A stretch of DNA of 64,000 bases from Herbaspirillum sp. meg3. GTDB taxonomy: Bacteria; Pseudomonadota; Gammaproteobacteria; Burkholderiales; Burkholderiaceae_D. The notes below the pieces were generated by a model, which was not told the DNA's origin, ran no database searches, and saw nothing but the letters and a program-made list of their open reading frames with translations. Positions 1 through 10,195 of the stretch are shown one piece after another. Positions within the stretch are counted from its first letter, which is position 1. Each line of letters starts with the position of its first letter. Where the stretch lies: NCBI RefSeq assembly GCF_002257565.1, contig NZ_CP022736.1, positions 3,224,001 through 3,288,000 of the forward strand, read 5' to 3'. Made by a program: the position numbers and the translations under genes.

Positions 1-2
1 TC

Positions 3-779
3 AAGACCAACAAGAACGATGCCAACGATGCCGCGGCCATCGTTGAAGCCGCCAGCCGACCGACCATGCGCTTTGTACCGGTAAAGTCCGTCGAGCAGCA
101 AGACATGAGAGCCGTTCATCGCGTACGTGAATTGCTGGTGCATCAGCGTACCGCCATGATCAATCAAGTCAGAGGCTTACTCGGCGAACGAGGCGTGATC
201 ATTGCACAGACACCTGCGGCATTCAAACGTGCAGTACCTGTCGCGCTGGCCCAGTGCGAGGGCGATATGACGAGTACCTTCCAAGCTATTTTGATCGAGC
301 TGCTGGAACAAATGCGTGTCCTGGAAGAACGTATTGCACGTACCAATCAATGGATCGCTGCATTCATGAAGCATTCTGTGTTGTGCCAGAAGATTCAGGC
401 AATCGATGGCGTGGGGCCGATTACCGCGACGGCGATGGTCGCAGCCGTGGGCGATGCGAAGGAATTCAAAAACGGCAGGCATCTGTCTGCGTGGCTCGGT
501 CTGGTCCCGCGTCAGTACTCCTCCGGCGGCAAGTCTCGCCTGCAAGGAATCAGCAAGCGCGGCGACACGTACTTGCGAACGCTGTTGATTCATGGCGCCC
601 GGGTCGTATTGCGCTACGCGATCGGCAAAGCCGATGCGCGCAGCCGATGGTTACAAGATTTGATCGCACGACGAGGTTATAACCGGGCGGCCGTTGCGCT
701 AGCAAATAAGAACGCGCGCGTGATTCAAGTGTTGTTGAGCCATCCGGATAGTTATCGCTTATCGGACAGGCCTGTTTGA
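3..779 (+). CDS. IS110-family transposase, 5' end outside window
   Basis: This is the C-terminal part of an IS110-type transposase (DEDD-type, piggyback recombination family). The frame is open from base 3, so the gene enters from the left and the true start is not visible. The visible 258 residues begin with the conserved stretch KTNKNDANDAAAIVEAA, which belongs to the N-terminal DEDD domain. The C-terminal Transposase_20 domain follows, with the helix-hairpin-helix-like IDGVGPITATAMVA and the GLVPRQYSSGGKSRLQGI segment with the conserved Ser. It appears intact up to its stop. The sequence after the stop, with GATGACGAAACTGGTAAGACCG, resembles the non-coding right end of such elements. The family assignment is secure. 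Whether the element is active cannot be judged. Confidence 0.92.
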   Translation, partial: KTNKNDANDAAAIVEAASRPTMRFVPVKSVEQQDMRAVHRVRELLVHQRTAMINQVRGLLGERGVIIAQTPAAFKRAVPVALAQCEGDMTSTFQAILIELLEQMRVLEERIARTNQWIAAFMKHSVLCQKIQAIDGVGPITATAMVAAVGDAKEFKNGRHLSAWLGLVPRQYSSGGKSRLQGISKRGDTYLRTLLIHGARVVLRYAIGKADARSRWLQDLIARRGYNRAAVALANKNARVIQVLLSHPDSYRLSDRPV

Positions 780-1336
780 TAAGCTCGATTTGTTGTGGTC
801 TGGGGAGGAAATAGACCGATCTCTTGTTTTGCGAAGCTTCTTAGAGTGATGACGAAACTGGTAAGACCGATACCCACAAACCTGCTTTCGATGCGGACTG
901 TCTTTAGGGACAAGCCGAAGATTTGCTAAGGAATGGGTGTGCGAATCTCATCAAGGCTGCGGGCAGATATTTGACATTAGCCCACGAGCAAGCCGGATAC
1001 ATGCACGCAAACTGTTTCAACGTTACAAAAAGAACTTGCAAAAGGTGTCGGGTCCATACATGCGTCGAAAACTGTCCGCACCCCCGATCGGGCAAAATTC
1101 GGTGCAATTCAACAAACTATGGCAATAACGATCGCTCTTCAGGTGAGGCTGGCAATCAAAGATGATGGAAGCACCTCATTGCGAGGATGGCCGCTGGCGC
1201 ATATCAAGAGACCACTTCATTTGCCGCAGGTAAAACTACTGGAAACGCTCGTAAAACGCTTCATCGTAGCGCACCGCCTTCTGCTCTGTTTCACAATGTG
1301 GTATAAAGAACCTATTGCAATGCATCAAACACTGAT
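780..1336. other. Gene-free stretch: IS right end and iclR upstream region
   Basis: I see no convincing gene here. The first 100-150 bases probably belong to the non-coding right end of the IS110 element. Short open frames at 923-1165 and 1119-1340 have no recognisable motif or ribosome binding site. Close to the IclR start, TTTCACAATGTGG (about 1290-1301) and TATAAA (1302-1307) could be an operator and a -10 box, but no good -35 accompanies them. Confidence 0.5.
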
Positions 1337-2131
1337 ATGAAAAAAGAAGCCCAAGACGAGACAGGCGCGATATCGATTCAGGTCATTGAGCGCATGGTGT
1401 CTCTGCTGGACGCTCTGGCAATGTATCCGGATCCGGTCAGTCTGAAGGAATTGTCGGCTGCGACCAAGCTGCACCCATCAACCGCTCACCGCATCCTCAA
1501 CGATCTGGTGGTGAAGCGCTTCGTCGACCGCTCCGAGCCGGGCACGTATCGCCTTGGCATGCGCCTGCTGGAGCTGGGTAATATCGTCAAGAGCCGCCTG
1601 AGCGTGCGTGAAGCGGCGCTCGACTTCATGCGCGCCCTGCACCGCAAGACGCATCAAACAATCAACTTGTCGGTCCGTCAGAGCGATGAGATCGTGTACA
1701 TCGACCGCTCTTTCTCCGAACGTTCAGGCATGCAGGTGGTGCGCGCCATCGGTGGCCGTGCGCCACTGCATCTGACGTCGACCGGCAAGCTGTTCCTGTC
1801 GATTGACGATCCCAAGGCAGTACGCGCTTATGCGACCCGTACCGGATTGGCCGGACACAACAAGAATTCGATCACCGATCTCAGCAAGCTGGAACGCGAA
1901 CTGAGCATGGTGCGCGCGCTTGGCTACGCACGCGACAATGAAGAGCTGGAACTGGGTGTACGCTGCATGGCAGCCGGCATCCGCGACGACTCCGGCAAGC
2001 TGGTGGCAGGCCTGTCGATCTCAGCCCCCGCAGATCGCTTGCAGGAAGACTGGGTGGAAGATCTGATCACGACGGCGGCGCAGATTTCTTCTGCGCTGGG
2101 TTTTGTGAGTCAGCAGGATGGCGCAGTTTAA
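1337..2131 (+). CDS. IclR-family transcriptional regulator
   Basis: A 264-residue DNA-binding regulator of the IclR family. The N-terminal winged helix-turn-helix (about residues 12-75) contains LKELSAATKLHPSTAHRIL. The C-terminal IclR effector-binding domain (about 90-255) contains GGRAPLHLTSTGKLFL and GVRCMAAGIRD, both typical of the family. Family members bind small aromatic or organic acids and regulate catabolic genes as dimers or tetramers. No catabolic operon adjoins it: upstream is an IS element and downstream a convergent PBP7 gene, so its target cannot be inferred. The IS insertion just upstream may have cut it off from former partners. The ATG at 1337 has only a weak Shine-Dalgarno. 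Confidence 0.93.
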   Translation: MKKEAQDETGAISIQVIERMVSLLDALAMYPDPVSLKELSAATKLHPSTAHRILNDLVVKRFVDRSEPGTYRLGMRLLELGNIVKSRLSVREAALDFMRALHRKTHQTINLSVRQSDEIVYIDRSFSERSGMQVVRAIGGRAPLHLTSTGKLFLSIDDPKAVRAYATRTGLAGHNKNSITDLSKLERELSMVRALGYARDNEELELGVRCMAAGIRDDSGKLVAGLSISAPADRLQEDWVEDLITTAAQISSALGFVSQQDGAV

Positions 2132-2160
2132 TCACATGGATTAGTCCTGAAACGGGCAAT

Positions 2161-2190
2161 AAAAAAGGCGAACCTCAGTTCGCCTTTTTT
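2161..2190. terminator. Bidirectional intrinsic terminator
   Basis: An inverted repeat AAAAAAGGCGAAC-CTCA-GTTCGCCTTTTTT with A- and T-tracts on both sides lies between the convergent IclR gene and the PBP7 gene. It can serve both strands. Confidence 0.9.
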
Positions 2191-2238
2191 ATTTGTTCGG
2201 CTATCTCTGATATCAGAGATAGCCGACTTGATCTGAAA

Positions 2239-3357
<1,119 letters not shown>

Positions 3358-3500
3358 TGGTGAACCTCCCCCTGATTGATACATACAAGAAACTGTTGGC
3401 AGTGTAGCAAATCAAGGAAAAATCGCAAGATAATTAGGTAGTTAGCGCAACTATTTAAACAACTTTCTTCAATAATGCGCTTTTTTTACTTTTTAGAAAC

Positions 3501-4433
3501 CTACGCGACTTTTTTTTGTGTCGCGATACCCCTGTAATTTGCTATAACCAGACCCGCCAGTACAAAAATAAAACCCAAAGCATGATACCAGTGTAACGTC
3601 TCTCCGAGGCACGCCATCGCGATAACAGACGCAAATACCGGTACCAGATGAACGCATTGAGATGCTCTGACGGAGCCGATACGATCTATGCCGTAATTGC
3701 ATACCAGCGTTGCCAGAATGCTGGGAAACACCGCCAGATAAAAAACACCGATCAAACTGCTTTGATTGAGCGGTATAACGAACGCCTGCCCGCCTCCGTT
3801 GACGAGCATCAGAAAAGTTAATGCGATCAGTCCGATCACACCCGTCACCCACAGATAAGCGAAGCTCGGCAAGGCGCGTGGACGTCGCGGCAACAGCAGT
3901 AAATAGAGACTCCACATCACCATCGCAACCAGCATCCAGCCGTCGCCGCGATTGAGTTGAAAATCTGCCAGACCGCCGAACGAACCGTGACTGATAATCA
4001 TCGCCACGCCGTAGAGAGAGACGAACACGCCGGCCAACTCCAATCGTCCCGGGCGACGCCGATGCAGCAATACAGAAAGCAGCAGCGTCCAGACTGGAAT
4101 TGACGAGTTGAGCAAAGCGGCATTAGTCGCGCTGGTGAAGTGCAAGGCGCCGAAAATGAGTGCGTTGTACAAGCCCGTGCCGAGTAAAGCCAACAAGGTC
4201 AGCAGCGGCAGCGCAGCGCGGATTGCCTGCCAATGGCGCACTACGTCGCGCAGCACAAACGGCGCCAGGATCACAAGGATCAACACCCAGCGCCAGAATG
4301 CCAGCGCCATCGGTGCAACTTGCTGATTGAGGGCTTTGCCGACCAGCATATTGCCGGCCCAGAACAGCGCTGCCGTGGCGAGCGCCAGAACGGCGAGGAA
4401 GCTGGATGAGCTGGATGAGCGCGGAGCGTTCAT
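3501..4433 (-). CDS. EamA-family drug/metabolite exporter (DMT)
   Basis: A 310-residue inner-membrane protein with about ten hydrophobic helices arranged as two EamA repeats, the hallmark of the 10-TM drug/metabolite transporter family. The first repeat contains LALATAALFWAGNMLVGKAL near the N terminus. The second contains the conserved proline-bearing SILATLVCNYGIDRIGSVRA region. Members export amino acids, nucleosides or metabolites by proton antiport, and the substrate cannot be read from the sequence. The ATG at 4433 lacks a strong Shine-Dalgarno. A methyltransferase gene lies upstream on the same strand, 115 bases away, so co-transcription is possible. A second EamA gene (6293-7219) lies nearby. 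Confidence 0.88.
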   Translation of the reverse strand: MNAPRSSSSSSFLAVLALATAALFWAGNMLVGKALNQQVAPMALAFWRWVLILVILAPFVLRDVVRHWQAIRAALPLLTLLALLGTGLYNALIFGALHFTSATNAALLNSSIPVWTLLLSVLLHRRRPGRLELAGVFVSLYGVAMIISHGSFGGLADFQLNRGDGWMLVAMVMWSLYLLLLPRRPRALPSFAYLWVTGVIGLIALTFLMLVNGGGQAFVIPLNQSSLIGVFYLAVFPSILATLVCNYGIDRIGSVRASQCVHLVPVFASVIAMACLGETLHWYHALGFIFVLAGLVIANYRGIATQKKVA

Positions 4434-4548
4434 AGGCTGGCGAAGACTGGCGTGAGAAGAAATACCGCCAGCTTAAGCGCCGCCTCATCCTTGGTCTAAT
4501 ATATTATTGAGACAGATTTAAGTCGTAGTTTATATTATTTACCAAACG

Positions 4549-5310
4549 TCACTTTTTGATCGCTTCGATCAGCACGGTATCGATGTCGAAAGAATAATCC
4601 TCACTGACATGGAAATAATCCCGCACCTCGGCAGGCGCAGCACGCCACAGCGACTGAATCGCGGTGATGTGTTGGGGCGAAGTGCGCATGCGCGCCACCC
4701 ACGAAGAGAACTCCAGCGTGAGCTTCCAGCTCTTGGAAAACTCCACTTGCAAACCAGTCTGAGCAATCAGCTTCTTCCACGACGACATGCTGACATTGCG
4801 CACATGTGAGGTATCGCGCAACAGTTCGATCGCCTGCACGTAGGTATCGGCCAACACGTCTGCCGGCGCAGCAGTGTCGATCACGATGAAACGACCGCCC
4901 TGCTTCAGTACCCGCGCAGCTTCTTTCAAGGCTTTCGGCAAATTACGCCAGTGATGCGCGCTGAAACGTGTACAGACGACATCAAACGTTGCATCGGCAA
5001 ACGGCAGGCTGTCGGCGCTGCCTTGCTGGATTTCGATGTTCGGCAACTTACGGTCTTCTGCCGCGATGCGCACGACTTCCAGCATCTGTGCCGACAAGTC
5101 GTAAGCAACGACTTGTGCCGCAAACGGCGCGACGGCAAAGCTGGCATGGCCGCCACCACAGCCAAGATCCAGCACGCGCGCTTGCGGATAGGCCGCAGCG
5201 TAGGCAGCGAGATCTTGCAGATCTGCACCTTGGGCGTGGACGGCACTGGTCAGATACGACGCTGCGGTGGTACCGAATTGTTCTGAGATCACTTGGTTAT
5301 GGCTACGCAT
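4549..5310 (-). CDS. Class I SAM-dependent methyltransferase
   Basis: A 253-residue methyltransferase of the UbiE/Methyltransf_11 type. Motif I, VLDLGCGGGHASF, binds S-adenosylmethionine. The acidic end of strand 2 (VVAYDLS) and DVVCTRFSAHHW with LKQGGRFIVID complete the fold. The length and layout resemble UbiE/Coq5-like small-molecule methyltransferases, but the substrate is unknown. A good AGGAG precedes the ATG. The gene is divergent from the XRE-type regulator at 5475, across a 164-base promoter region, so that regulator may control it (inference). Confidence 0.88.
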   Translation of the reverse strand: MRSHNQVISEQFGTTAASYLTSAVHAQGADLQDLAAYAAAYPQARVLDLGCGGGHASFAVAPFAAQVVAYDLSAQMLEVVRIAAEDRKLPNIEIQQGSADSLPFADATFDVVCTRFSAHHWRNLPKALKEAARVLKQGGRFIVIDTAAPADVLADTYVQAIELLRDTSHVRNVSMSSWKKLIAQTGLQVEFSKSWKLTLEFSSWVARMRTSPQHITAIQSLWRAAPAEVRDYFHVSEDYSFDIDTVLIEAIKK

Positions 5311-5474
5311 TCCTGGCTCCTGATGGGTAAGAGAGTTAATAACAACGGCTGGGAAGTGCTAGTCTAGCGATCTCCTATTCTGGTACAAGTTCAGTGTTTA
5401 TACTATTATCAAAAGCAATAGTCTTGACGGACTGACTACTACCCTGACGCCTCACGCCGCCCTATCCGTAGACC

Positions 5475-6269
5475 ATGCAAAACGAAGACATCAAACGCAA
5501 AGCACTCGGCGAATTCATCAAATCACAACGCGAGCAAACCTCGCCGGCGCTGGCCGGCCTCAGTCATTTGTCGCATGGCACACGCCGTCGTACGCCGGGC
5601 CTGCGCCGTGAAGAAGTGGCACAACTGTGCGGCATCAGCGTGACCTGGTACACCTGGATAGAACAAGGACGAACCGACTCGATATCGCCGCAAGCCTTGT
5701 CGCGTATTGCCGACGCGCTGCATCTGCCGCGCGCCAAGCGCGCTTATCTGTTTGAGTTGGCGGAAAAGAAAGACCCCGTGCATCAGAATGACCACGCTGA
5801 AATCGTGGCGCCGGAAATCCTGGATGTGGTGCGCAATTTTCGCCAGCCTGCTTACGTGCTGGATCGCTATTGGAATGCGCTGGCCTGCAATGTGCCTGCA
5901 AAGAATTTATTCACCGGCTGGCTGAGCCCGAAAAGTGAAAACAGCAACCTGCTCTATTTCACCTTCTGTACAACAGCCTCGCAGGATTTGATTACGGATT
6001 GGGAGCAACGGGCGCGTCGTCTGGTTGGCGAATTTCGCGCTGATTGTGGACAATATCTGGATGATCCACAGATCAAAAAAATGGTCGAAGAACTCTCTTC
6101 ACGCAGCAGTCTGTTCAAGCGCGCATGGAGTTTGCAGGACGTGGTGGAACGTGAAGGCGGCGAGCGCTTATTCCAGCATCCTGTGCGCGGGACGTTGAAA
6201 TATCAGCAAGTGAATTTTCGTGTAGCAAACCGGCCGGACCTCAAACTGATTACGCTGATGCCGACCTGA
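5475..6269 (+). CDS. XRE-family regulator with MmyB-like ligand domain
   Basis: A 264-residue transcriptional regulator. The N-terminal helix-turn-helix (about residues 25-85) contains LRREEVAQLCGISVTWYTWIEQGR, typical of the Xre class seen in MmyB-like proteins, and is preceded by the family's RRTPGLRR signature. The remaining 170 residues correspond to the MmyB-like ligand-binding domain, a PAS-like fold reported to bind fatty acids. The protein is divergent from the methyltransferase gene. Such regulators often control an adjacent oxidoreductase, methyltransferase or exporter gene, so local regulation is a reasonable inference. A short gap of 23 bases separates its stop from the convergent EamA gene. 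Confidence 0.9.
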   Translation: MQNEDIKRKALGEFIKSQREQTSPALAGLSHLSHGTRRRTPGLRREEVAQLCGISVTWYTWIEQGRTDSISPQALSRIADALHLPRAKRAYLFELAEKKDPVHQNDHAEIVAPEILDVVRNFRQPAYVLDRYWNALACNVPAKNLFTGWLSPKSENSNLLYFTFCTTASQDLITDWEQRARRLVGEFRADCGQYLDDPQIKKMVEELSSRSSLFKRAWSLQDVVEREGGERLFQHPVRGTLKYQQVNFRVANRPDLKLITLMPT

Positions 6270-6292
6270 TTCTGCGGCGCTTCAGGATCGCC

Positions 6293-7219
6293 TCATTTCC
6301 TGACAACGAAGGCGACACCGATCACGGCCACCACCATGCCGGCAATACCCACCATGCTGAATGCCTCGCCAAACATCAGCCAAGCCATCACCGCTGTAGT
6401 TGGCGGCGTCAGATAAAGCAGACTGGTAACTTGCGTTGCCGCGCTACTACGGATCAAGGCGAACAAGAGGAAGATCGCACCGATCGACAAAGCAAAAATC
6501 GACCACAGCAAGGCGCCGATGAAATGCGACGTCCACGTGACCGTATGCAGATCAAAACTGAAATCCTCCACGAAAAACGCGAACGGCAACAACACCAGCG
6601 CGGAGGCAATGAATTGAATGATGGTGCCGGTACGCAAATCGAAGTGCGCGCAAAATCGTTTTTGATACAAGGTGCCGATCGTGATGGTTACCAGCGCCAT
6701 CACGCATAACCAGATCGCCGTCCATGACAGGCCGATCAGTGAAATCTTGTTGGCGACCACCAAGCCCACGCCGCACAAGCCCAGTCCCAGACCCAACCAC
6801 TGCCGCCCTTTGACGCGCTCCCCCACGAACGGTGCAGCGAAGGCCGTCAGGACCGGCTGCAAGCCTACGATCAATGCACTGAGTCCGGCGGGCATGCCAA
6901 GCTTGATCGCCGTCCAGACGCCTCCCAGATAGGCCGCATGCAGAAGCATGCCGGAAATTGCGATATGCATAGCCTGCCTGCCGCGCGGCCACGGCGCACG
7001 CAACACCCACACCAGCGGCAGCAAGAACAACAACACGCCAATGAAGCGCAGTATCAAAAATGTCAGCGGCGGTGCATAAGGCAGCCCGAACTTGGCGACA
7101 ATGAAGCCGGTGCTCCAGATCAGCACAAATGCCAGCGGCACGAGATTGAGCAACTGAGGATGCCAGGAACGATCTTCCTGCTTGGGATCGGACTGGTTAC
7201 CGGTGGTGACGCGAATCAT
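6293..7219 (-). CDS. EamA-family exporter (DMT), second copy
   Basis: A roughly 308-residue membrane protein with ten predicted helices in two EamA repeats. The first helix reads LVPLAFVLIWSTGFIVAKFG and the second repeat ends LTPPTTAVMAWLMFGEAF, a characteristic EamA segment. It is only distantly similar to the exporter at 3501-4433. An in-frame GTG at 7261 would add 14 residues. I prefer the ATG at 7219 because GGA sits about eight bases before it and the extension is not hydrophobic. The substrate is unknown. Confidence 0.86.
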   Translation of the reverse strand: MIRVTTGNQSDPKQEDRSWHPQLLNLVPLAFVLIWSTGFIVAKFGLPYAPPLTFLILRFIGVLLFLLPLVWVLRAPWPRGRQAMHIAISGMLLHAAYLGGVWTAIKLGMPAGLSALIVGLQPVLTAFAAPFVGERVKGRQWLGLGLGLCGVGLVVANKISLIGLSWTAIWLCVMALVTITIGTLYQKRFCAHFDLRTGTIIQFIASALVLLPFAFFVEDFSFDLHTVTWTSHFIGALLWSIFALSIGAIFLLFALIRSSAATQVTSLLYLTPPTTAVMAWLMFGEAFSMVGIAGMVVAVIGVAFVVRK

Positions 7220-7316
7220 GATTGTCCAAAACGACTGCCTGATGTCTCCGCCGGATCGCACGCATGTGATTCCAAGACGACCTGTCTGTCATTGTCATGA
7301 AACCAGCACGGCGCGA

Positions 7317-8219
7317 TCAACGCCAGTCGGCAGCATATCGACTGGCAAGCGTAATTGTTTGTATGTGAACGGCGACGGTGTCTTCGATGTTTTTTCCGTA
7401 ACCGCCCGCCATCGTAACCGCGATCGGAATTTTTTGCTGGCGTCCCAGTTCGAAGACCAGCTTGTCGCGCTCGGCCAGGCCTGCCAGACTCAGCTTCATG
7501 CGGCCAAGCCTGTCGCCCTCATGCGGGTCGGCCCCCGCCAGATAGATGATCAATTGTGGATCAAAACGTCCCATCAATTGACTCAATGCGCCTTGCAACG
7601 CCGATAGATATTCAACATCGGTCACGCCGTCCGGCAAAGCGACATCGAGATCACTTTGTTCTTTTTCGAAGGGATAGTTGCGCTCGCCATGCAATGACAA
7701 CGTGAAAACGGAATCGTCATCGGCAAGAATCGATGCCGTGCCATTACCCTGATGCACATCAAGGTCAACGATCGCGACGCGAGACACGCGACGCTCAGCC
7801 TGCATCAGACGCGATGCCACAGCAGCATCGTTGAAGACGCAAAAACCGGCGCCGTGATCTGCATAGGCGTGATGCGTACCGCCAGCCAGATTGACGGAGA
7901 TGCCCTGCTCTATTGCACTGCGACATGCGGCGATGGTCGCACCCGCCGACCGCCGGGAACGCTCGACCATTTCAGGCGACCAGGGAAAGCCGATTTCTTT
8001 TTGTGCACGGTCGGATAACTGCCCACGTGACACCAACTCAACATACTTCGGATGATGAGCAAGAGCGAGCACGCCATCGCTGGCAGCAACCGCTTCATGA
8101 AATTCCAGATCAGGTACAGCATTGGCCGCTCCCTCACGAATCATGCGGTATTTCGCCATCGGGAAGCGATGACCGGCGGGTAGCGGCAGGACAAAATGGT
8201 CGCTATAAAACGCTCTCAA
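7317..8219 (-). CDS. Histone deacetylase-like protein (class II HDAC/AcuC/AphA superfamily)
   Basis: A 300-residue arginase-fold deacetylase-like protein. Bacterial members remove acetyl groups from acetylpolyamines or small amides using a zinc ion. The family motifs are visible: LAGGTHHAYADHGAGFC with the tandem His pair, the zinc ligands in IVDLDVHQGNGT, the region LIIYLAGADPHEGD with a third Asp ligand, and MAGGYGKN near the end. The start is most likely the TTG at 8219. AAGAAGG lies five bases before it, and the protein then begins with the usual AFYSDHFVLPLPAGHRFP. An ATG 69 bases upstream would add an atypical Lys/Arg-rich extension. The gene is divergent from the phasin gene. Confidence 0.9.
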   Translation of the reverse strand: MRAFYSDHFVLPLPAGHRFPMAKYRMIREGAANAVPDLEFHEAVAASDGVLALAHHPKYVELVSRGQLSDRAQKEIGFPWSPEMVERSRRSAGATIAACRSAIEQGISVNLAGGTHHAYADHGAGFCVFNDAAVASRLMQAERRVSRVAIVDLDVHQGNGTASILADDDSVFTLSLHGERNYPFEKEQSDLDVALPDGVTDVEYLSALQGALSQLMGRFDPQLIIYLAGADPHEGDRLGRMKLSLAGLAERDKLVFELGRQQKIPIAVTMAGGYGKNIEDTVAVHIQTITLASRYAADWR

Positions 8220-8316
8220 AACAGCCTTCTTTCTCTCAAAAAAACCGACGCGGAAGTATGTGTGTTGACTTAAAAAAACAGCTGACAATCTTTTTAAAAA
8301 TCGCCAACAAAAAATA

Positions 8317-8344
8317 TTGACTTGTAAATATTTTCACCTAAAAT
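8317..8344 (+). promoter_or_regulatory. Probable sigma-70 promoter of the phasin gene
   Basis: TTGACT (8317-8322) and TAAAAT (8339-8344) are separated by 16 bases in an AT-rich stretch, 98 bases before the phasin start. Confidence 0.6.
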
Positions 8345-8349
8345 CCTAA

Positions 8350-8364
8350 TTGTGCACCGCACAA
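8350..8364. promoter_or_regulatory. Palindrome TTGTGC-ACC-GCACAA, candidate PhaR-type operator
   Basis: A perfect 6-3-6 palindrome lies exactly where transcription from the promoter at 8317-8344 should begin, an ideal place for a repressor. Phasin genes in PHB-forming bacteria are commonly repressed by PhaR. Assigning this site to PhaR is inference from position and gene identity only. Confidence 0.45.
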
Positions 8365-8442
8365 ATTCAGTTTCCAACAATACGTGTGCATGTTCCCTGA
8401 ACCCTTCATTCTATTTTTTAATCGAACCAAAGGACCACGAAT

Positions 8443-9009
8443 ATGACAACTCTTACCGACCAATTTTCCGCCGCTACCAAAGCGAACTTCGAAGCTCAAG
8501 TCGCACTGTTCAACCAGTTCGCAAGTAAGACTTTCGAGGGCGTCGAAAAGCTGGTGGATCTGAATTTGAAAGCCACAAAATCTTCCCTGGAGGAAACGCA
8601 CGATGCAGTTCAGAAACTGCTGACCGCGAAGGATGCTCAGGAATTTTTTTCGTTGTCAGGTGCGCAAGCTCAGCCGAGTGTGGAAAAAGGCATCGCTTAC
8701 GGTCGCCATGTCGCCGGCATCTTCTCCAGCACCCAGGCCGAATTGACCAAGACAGCCGAAGCCCAGCTGGCGGAAGTCAATCGCAAGGTGATTTCGATGA
8801 TTGATGAAGCCTCGAAGAATGCACCTGCCGGTACCGAAGGTGCGATCTCTTTCGTCAAGACAACGATCGGCAATCTCAATGCAGGCTATGAGCAGCTCAC
8901 CAAGAGCGCGAAGCAAGCTGCTGAAGCTATGGAAGCCAATGTGACGACTGCGGTTGACCAGTTGTCGCAAGCGACCGTAAAAGCAACAAGCCGCGGTTCG
9001 AAAAAATAA
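8443..9009 (+). CDS. phaP: Phasin family protein (PHB granule-associated)
   Basis: A 188-residue amphipathic, almost wholly helical protein of the Phasin_2 family, which coats polyhydroxybutyrate granules and controls their size and number. It begins FSAATKANFEAQVALFNQF and continues TFEGVEKLVDLNLKATKSS, the classic betaproteobacterial phasin signature. The C terminus is Lys- and Ala-rich (KQAAEAMEAN, then a basic tail). It has its own promoter and a candidate operator upstream. An intracellular PHB depolymerase gene is present at 22373-23608, which supports a PHB-storing host. No synthase gene is in this window. Confidence 0.93.
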   Translation: MTTLTDQFSAATKANFEAQVALFNQFASKTFEGVEKLVDLNLKATKSSLEETHDAVQKLLTAKDAQEFFSLSGAQAQPSVEKGIAYGRHVAGIFSSTQAELTKTAEAQLAEVNRKVISMIDEASKNAPAGTEGAISFVKTTIGNLNAGYEQLTKSAKQAAEAMEANVTTAVDQLSQATVKATSRGSKK

Positions 9010-9241
9010 TTTGAGCAACAACCAACCCGGACAGACAGAATTGGATATGATGACTGTTCTGCCCGGTTGCTTCATCACGTTGACACAGTTGTAACGCTGC
9101 ACGATTCCCTGAGTTTCACGCAACGACTCTTGTGCAAGACACGAATTCAGCAAAGAGGCGAATACCCCGTTTTATCCGTAGCGCCTCAGAGCAATCTTTG
9201 TCTCCTCGGTATCTGATTTTCCTCCTAAGATACCGTTTCTG

Positions 9242-9269
9242 ATGCCTCGGTGAGCCGGGGCATTTTTTT
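9242..9269 (+). terminator. Intrinsic terminator downstream of phasin
   Basis: ATGCCTCGG-TGAG-CCGGGGCAT followed by seven T residues. One G-U pair interrupts an otherwise complete stem. It lies in the 304-base gap between the convergent phasin and CinA-like genes, and I see nothing else in that gap. Confidence 0.7.
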
Positions 9270-9313
9270 GTCCGTCAGACTCACGTCCCTCCCCCCTGCA
9301 TTACGCCATCGTT

Positions 9314-10123
9314 TTACTTGCTGTTCGGCTGATAGTCCGCATTCAGCTTGCGCAGCCCGTCTTGCATCTTGCGGAATGCATCTTCCACCTGCGACGGCTC
9401 GCCCTTGACGCCCAGATCGATATGCCGGCGCGTCTGTGCGTCGCCGACATGTGGCAGGCTGAACACTTTTACCAGCGGGTATTCTGCTTCGATCGCTTCC
9501 ATCAGCGGCGTAATGGTGGATTCCGGCATTTCATAAACCAGCACGGATTTTTCCGCCCAGGCCAGACGATGAAACAGATGCGCATAACGTGTATCGAGCA
9601 CCCATTCGAACATCGGCCATGCCATCACAGGAAAACCGGGCGCAAAATAATGTGCACCTTCGCCGCTGACATTGGGTACGAAGAAGCCTGGAATCTTGTT
9701 GTAAGGATTCGGAATGATTGAGGAGCCGACAGGAAACTCACCCATCTTCAGCCGATGCAGGTTTTCCGGGGCATCGTAGACAGGCGTGATACCGGCTTCT
9801 CGTGCCGTGTCCGCGATGCGCTCCTGGATTTTCACCTTGGCGTCGGGATGTAGTTCCAGCGAGACGCCCAAGGCCGCAGCCGCGCATTGGCGCGTATGGT
9901 CATCCGGCGTAGCGCCGATACCGCCGGTACAAAAGACGATATCTTCGCTTGCGAAGGTTCTCTTCAATGTCGCGGTAATCCGCTCCGGGTCGTCGCCAAG
10001 ATATTCCACCCAGGCCAGTTGCAGGCCCCGTGCGGTGAGCAGTTCAAGTACTTTGGGAAAATGCTTGTCGACACGTTTTCCAGAAAGGATTTCGTCGCCG
10101 ATGATGATGAGTCCGATAGCCAT
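9314..10123 (-). CDS. CinA-like molybdopterin-binding (MoCF) domain protein
   Basis: A 269-residue protein consisting of the MoCF_biosynth fold found at the N terminus of competence/damage-inducible protein CinA. It opens with AIGLIIIGDEILSGKRVDKH and continues with FCTGGIGATPDDHTRQ, both family signatures. The C-terminal nicotinamide-nucleotide amidohydrolase domain of full CinA is absent, so pyridine-nucleotide deamidase activity should not be assumed. Its biochemical role is unclear. It is the last gene of a leftward cluster, 72 bases after the EI24 gene, and has a good GGAG before its ATG. Confidence 0.9.
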   Translation of the reverse strand: MAIGLIIIGDEILSGKRVDKHFPKVLELLTARGLQLAWVEYLGDDPERITATLKRTFASEDIVFCTGGIGATPDDHTRQCAAAALGVSLELHPDAKVKIQERIADTAREAGITPVYDAPENLHRLKMGEFPVGSSIIPNPYNKIPGFFVPNVSGEGAHYFAPGFPVMAWPMFEWVLDTRYAHLFHRLAWAEKSVLVYEMPESTITPLMEAIEAEYPLVKVFSLPHVGDAQTRRHIDLGVKGEPSQVEDAFRKMQDGLRKLNADYQPNSK

Positions 10124-10195
10124 ATGTATCCGTTCACTCCTGCAGGTGGTAACCCGGAATTATGCACTGATCCGAAAAATCAGGCTGGACGATTG

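Noticed and set aside
1119..1340. 73-codon open frame upstream of the IclR gene
   Set aside because: No family motif or ribosome binding site, and it overlaps the IclR start; chance frame in non-coding DNA.
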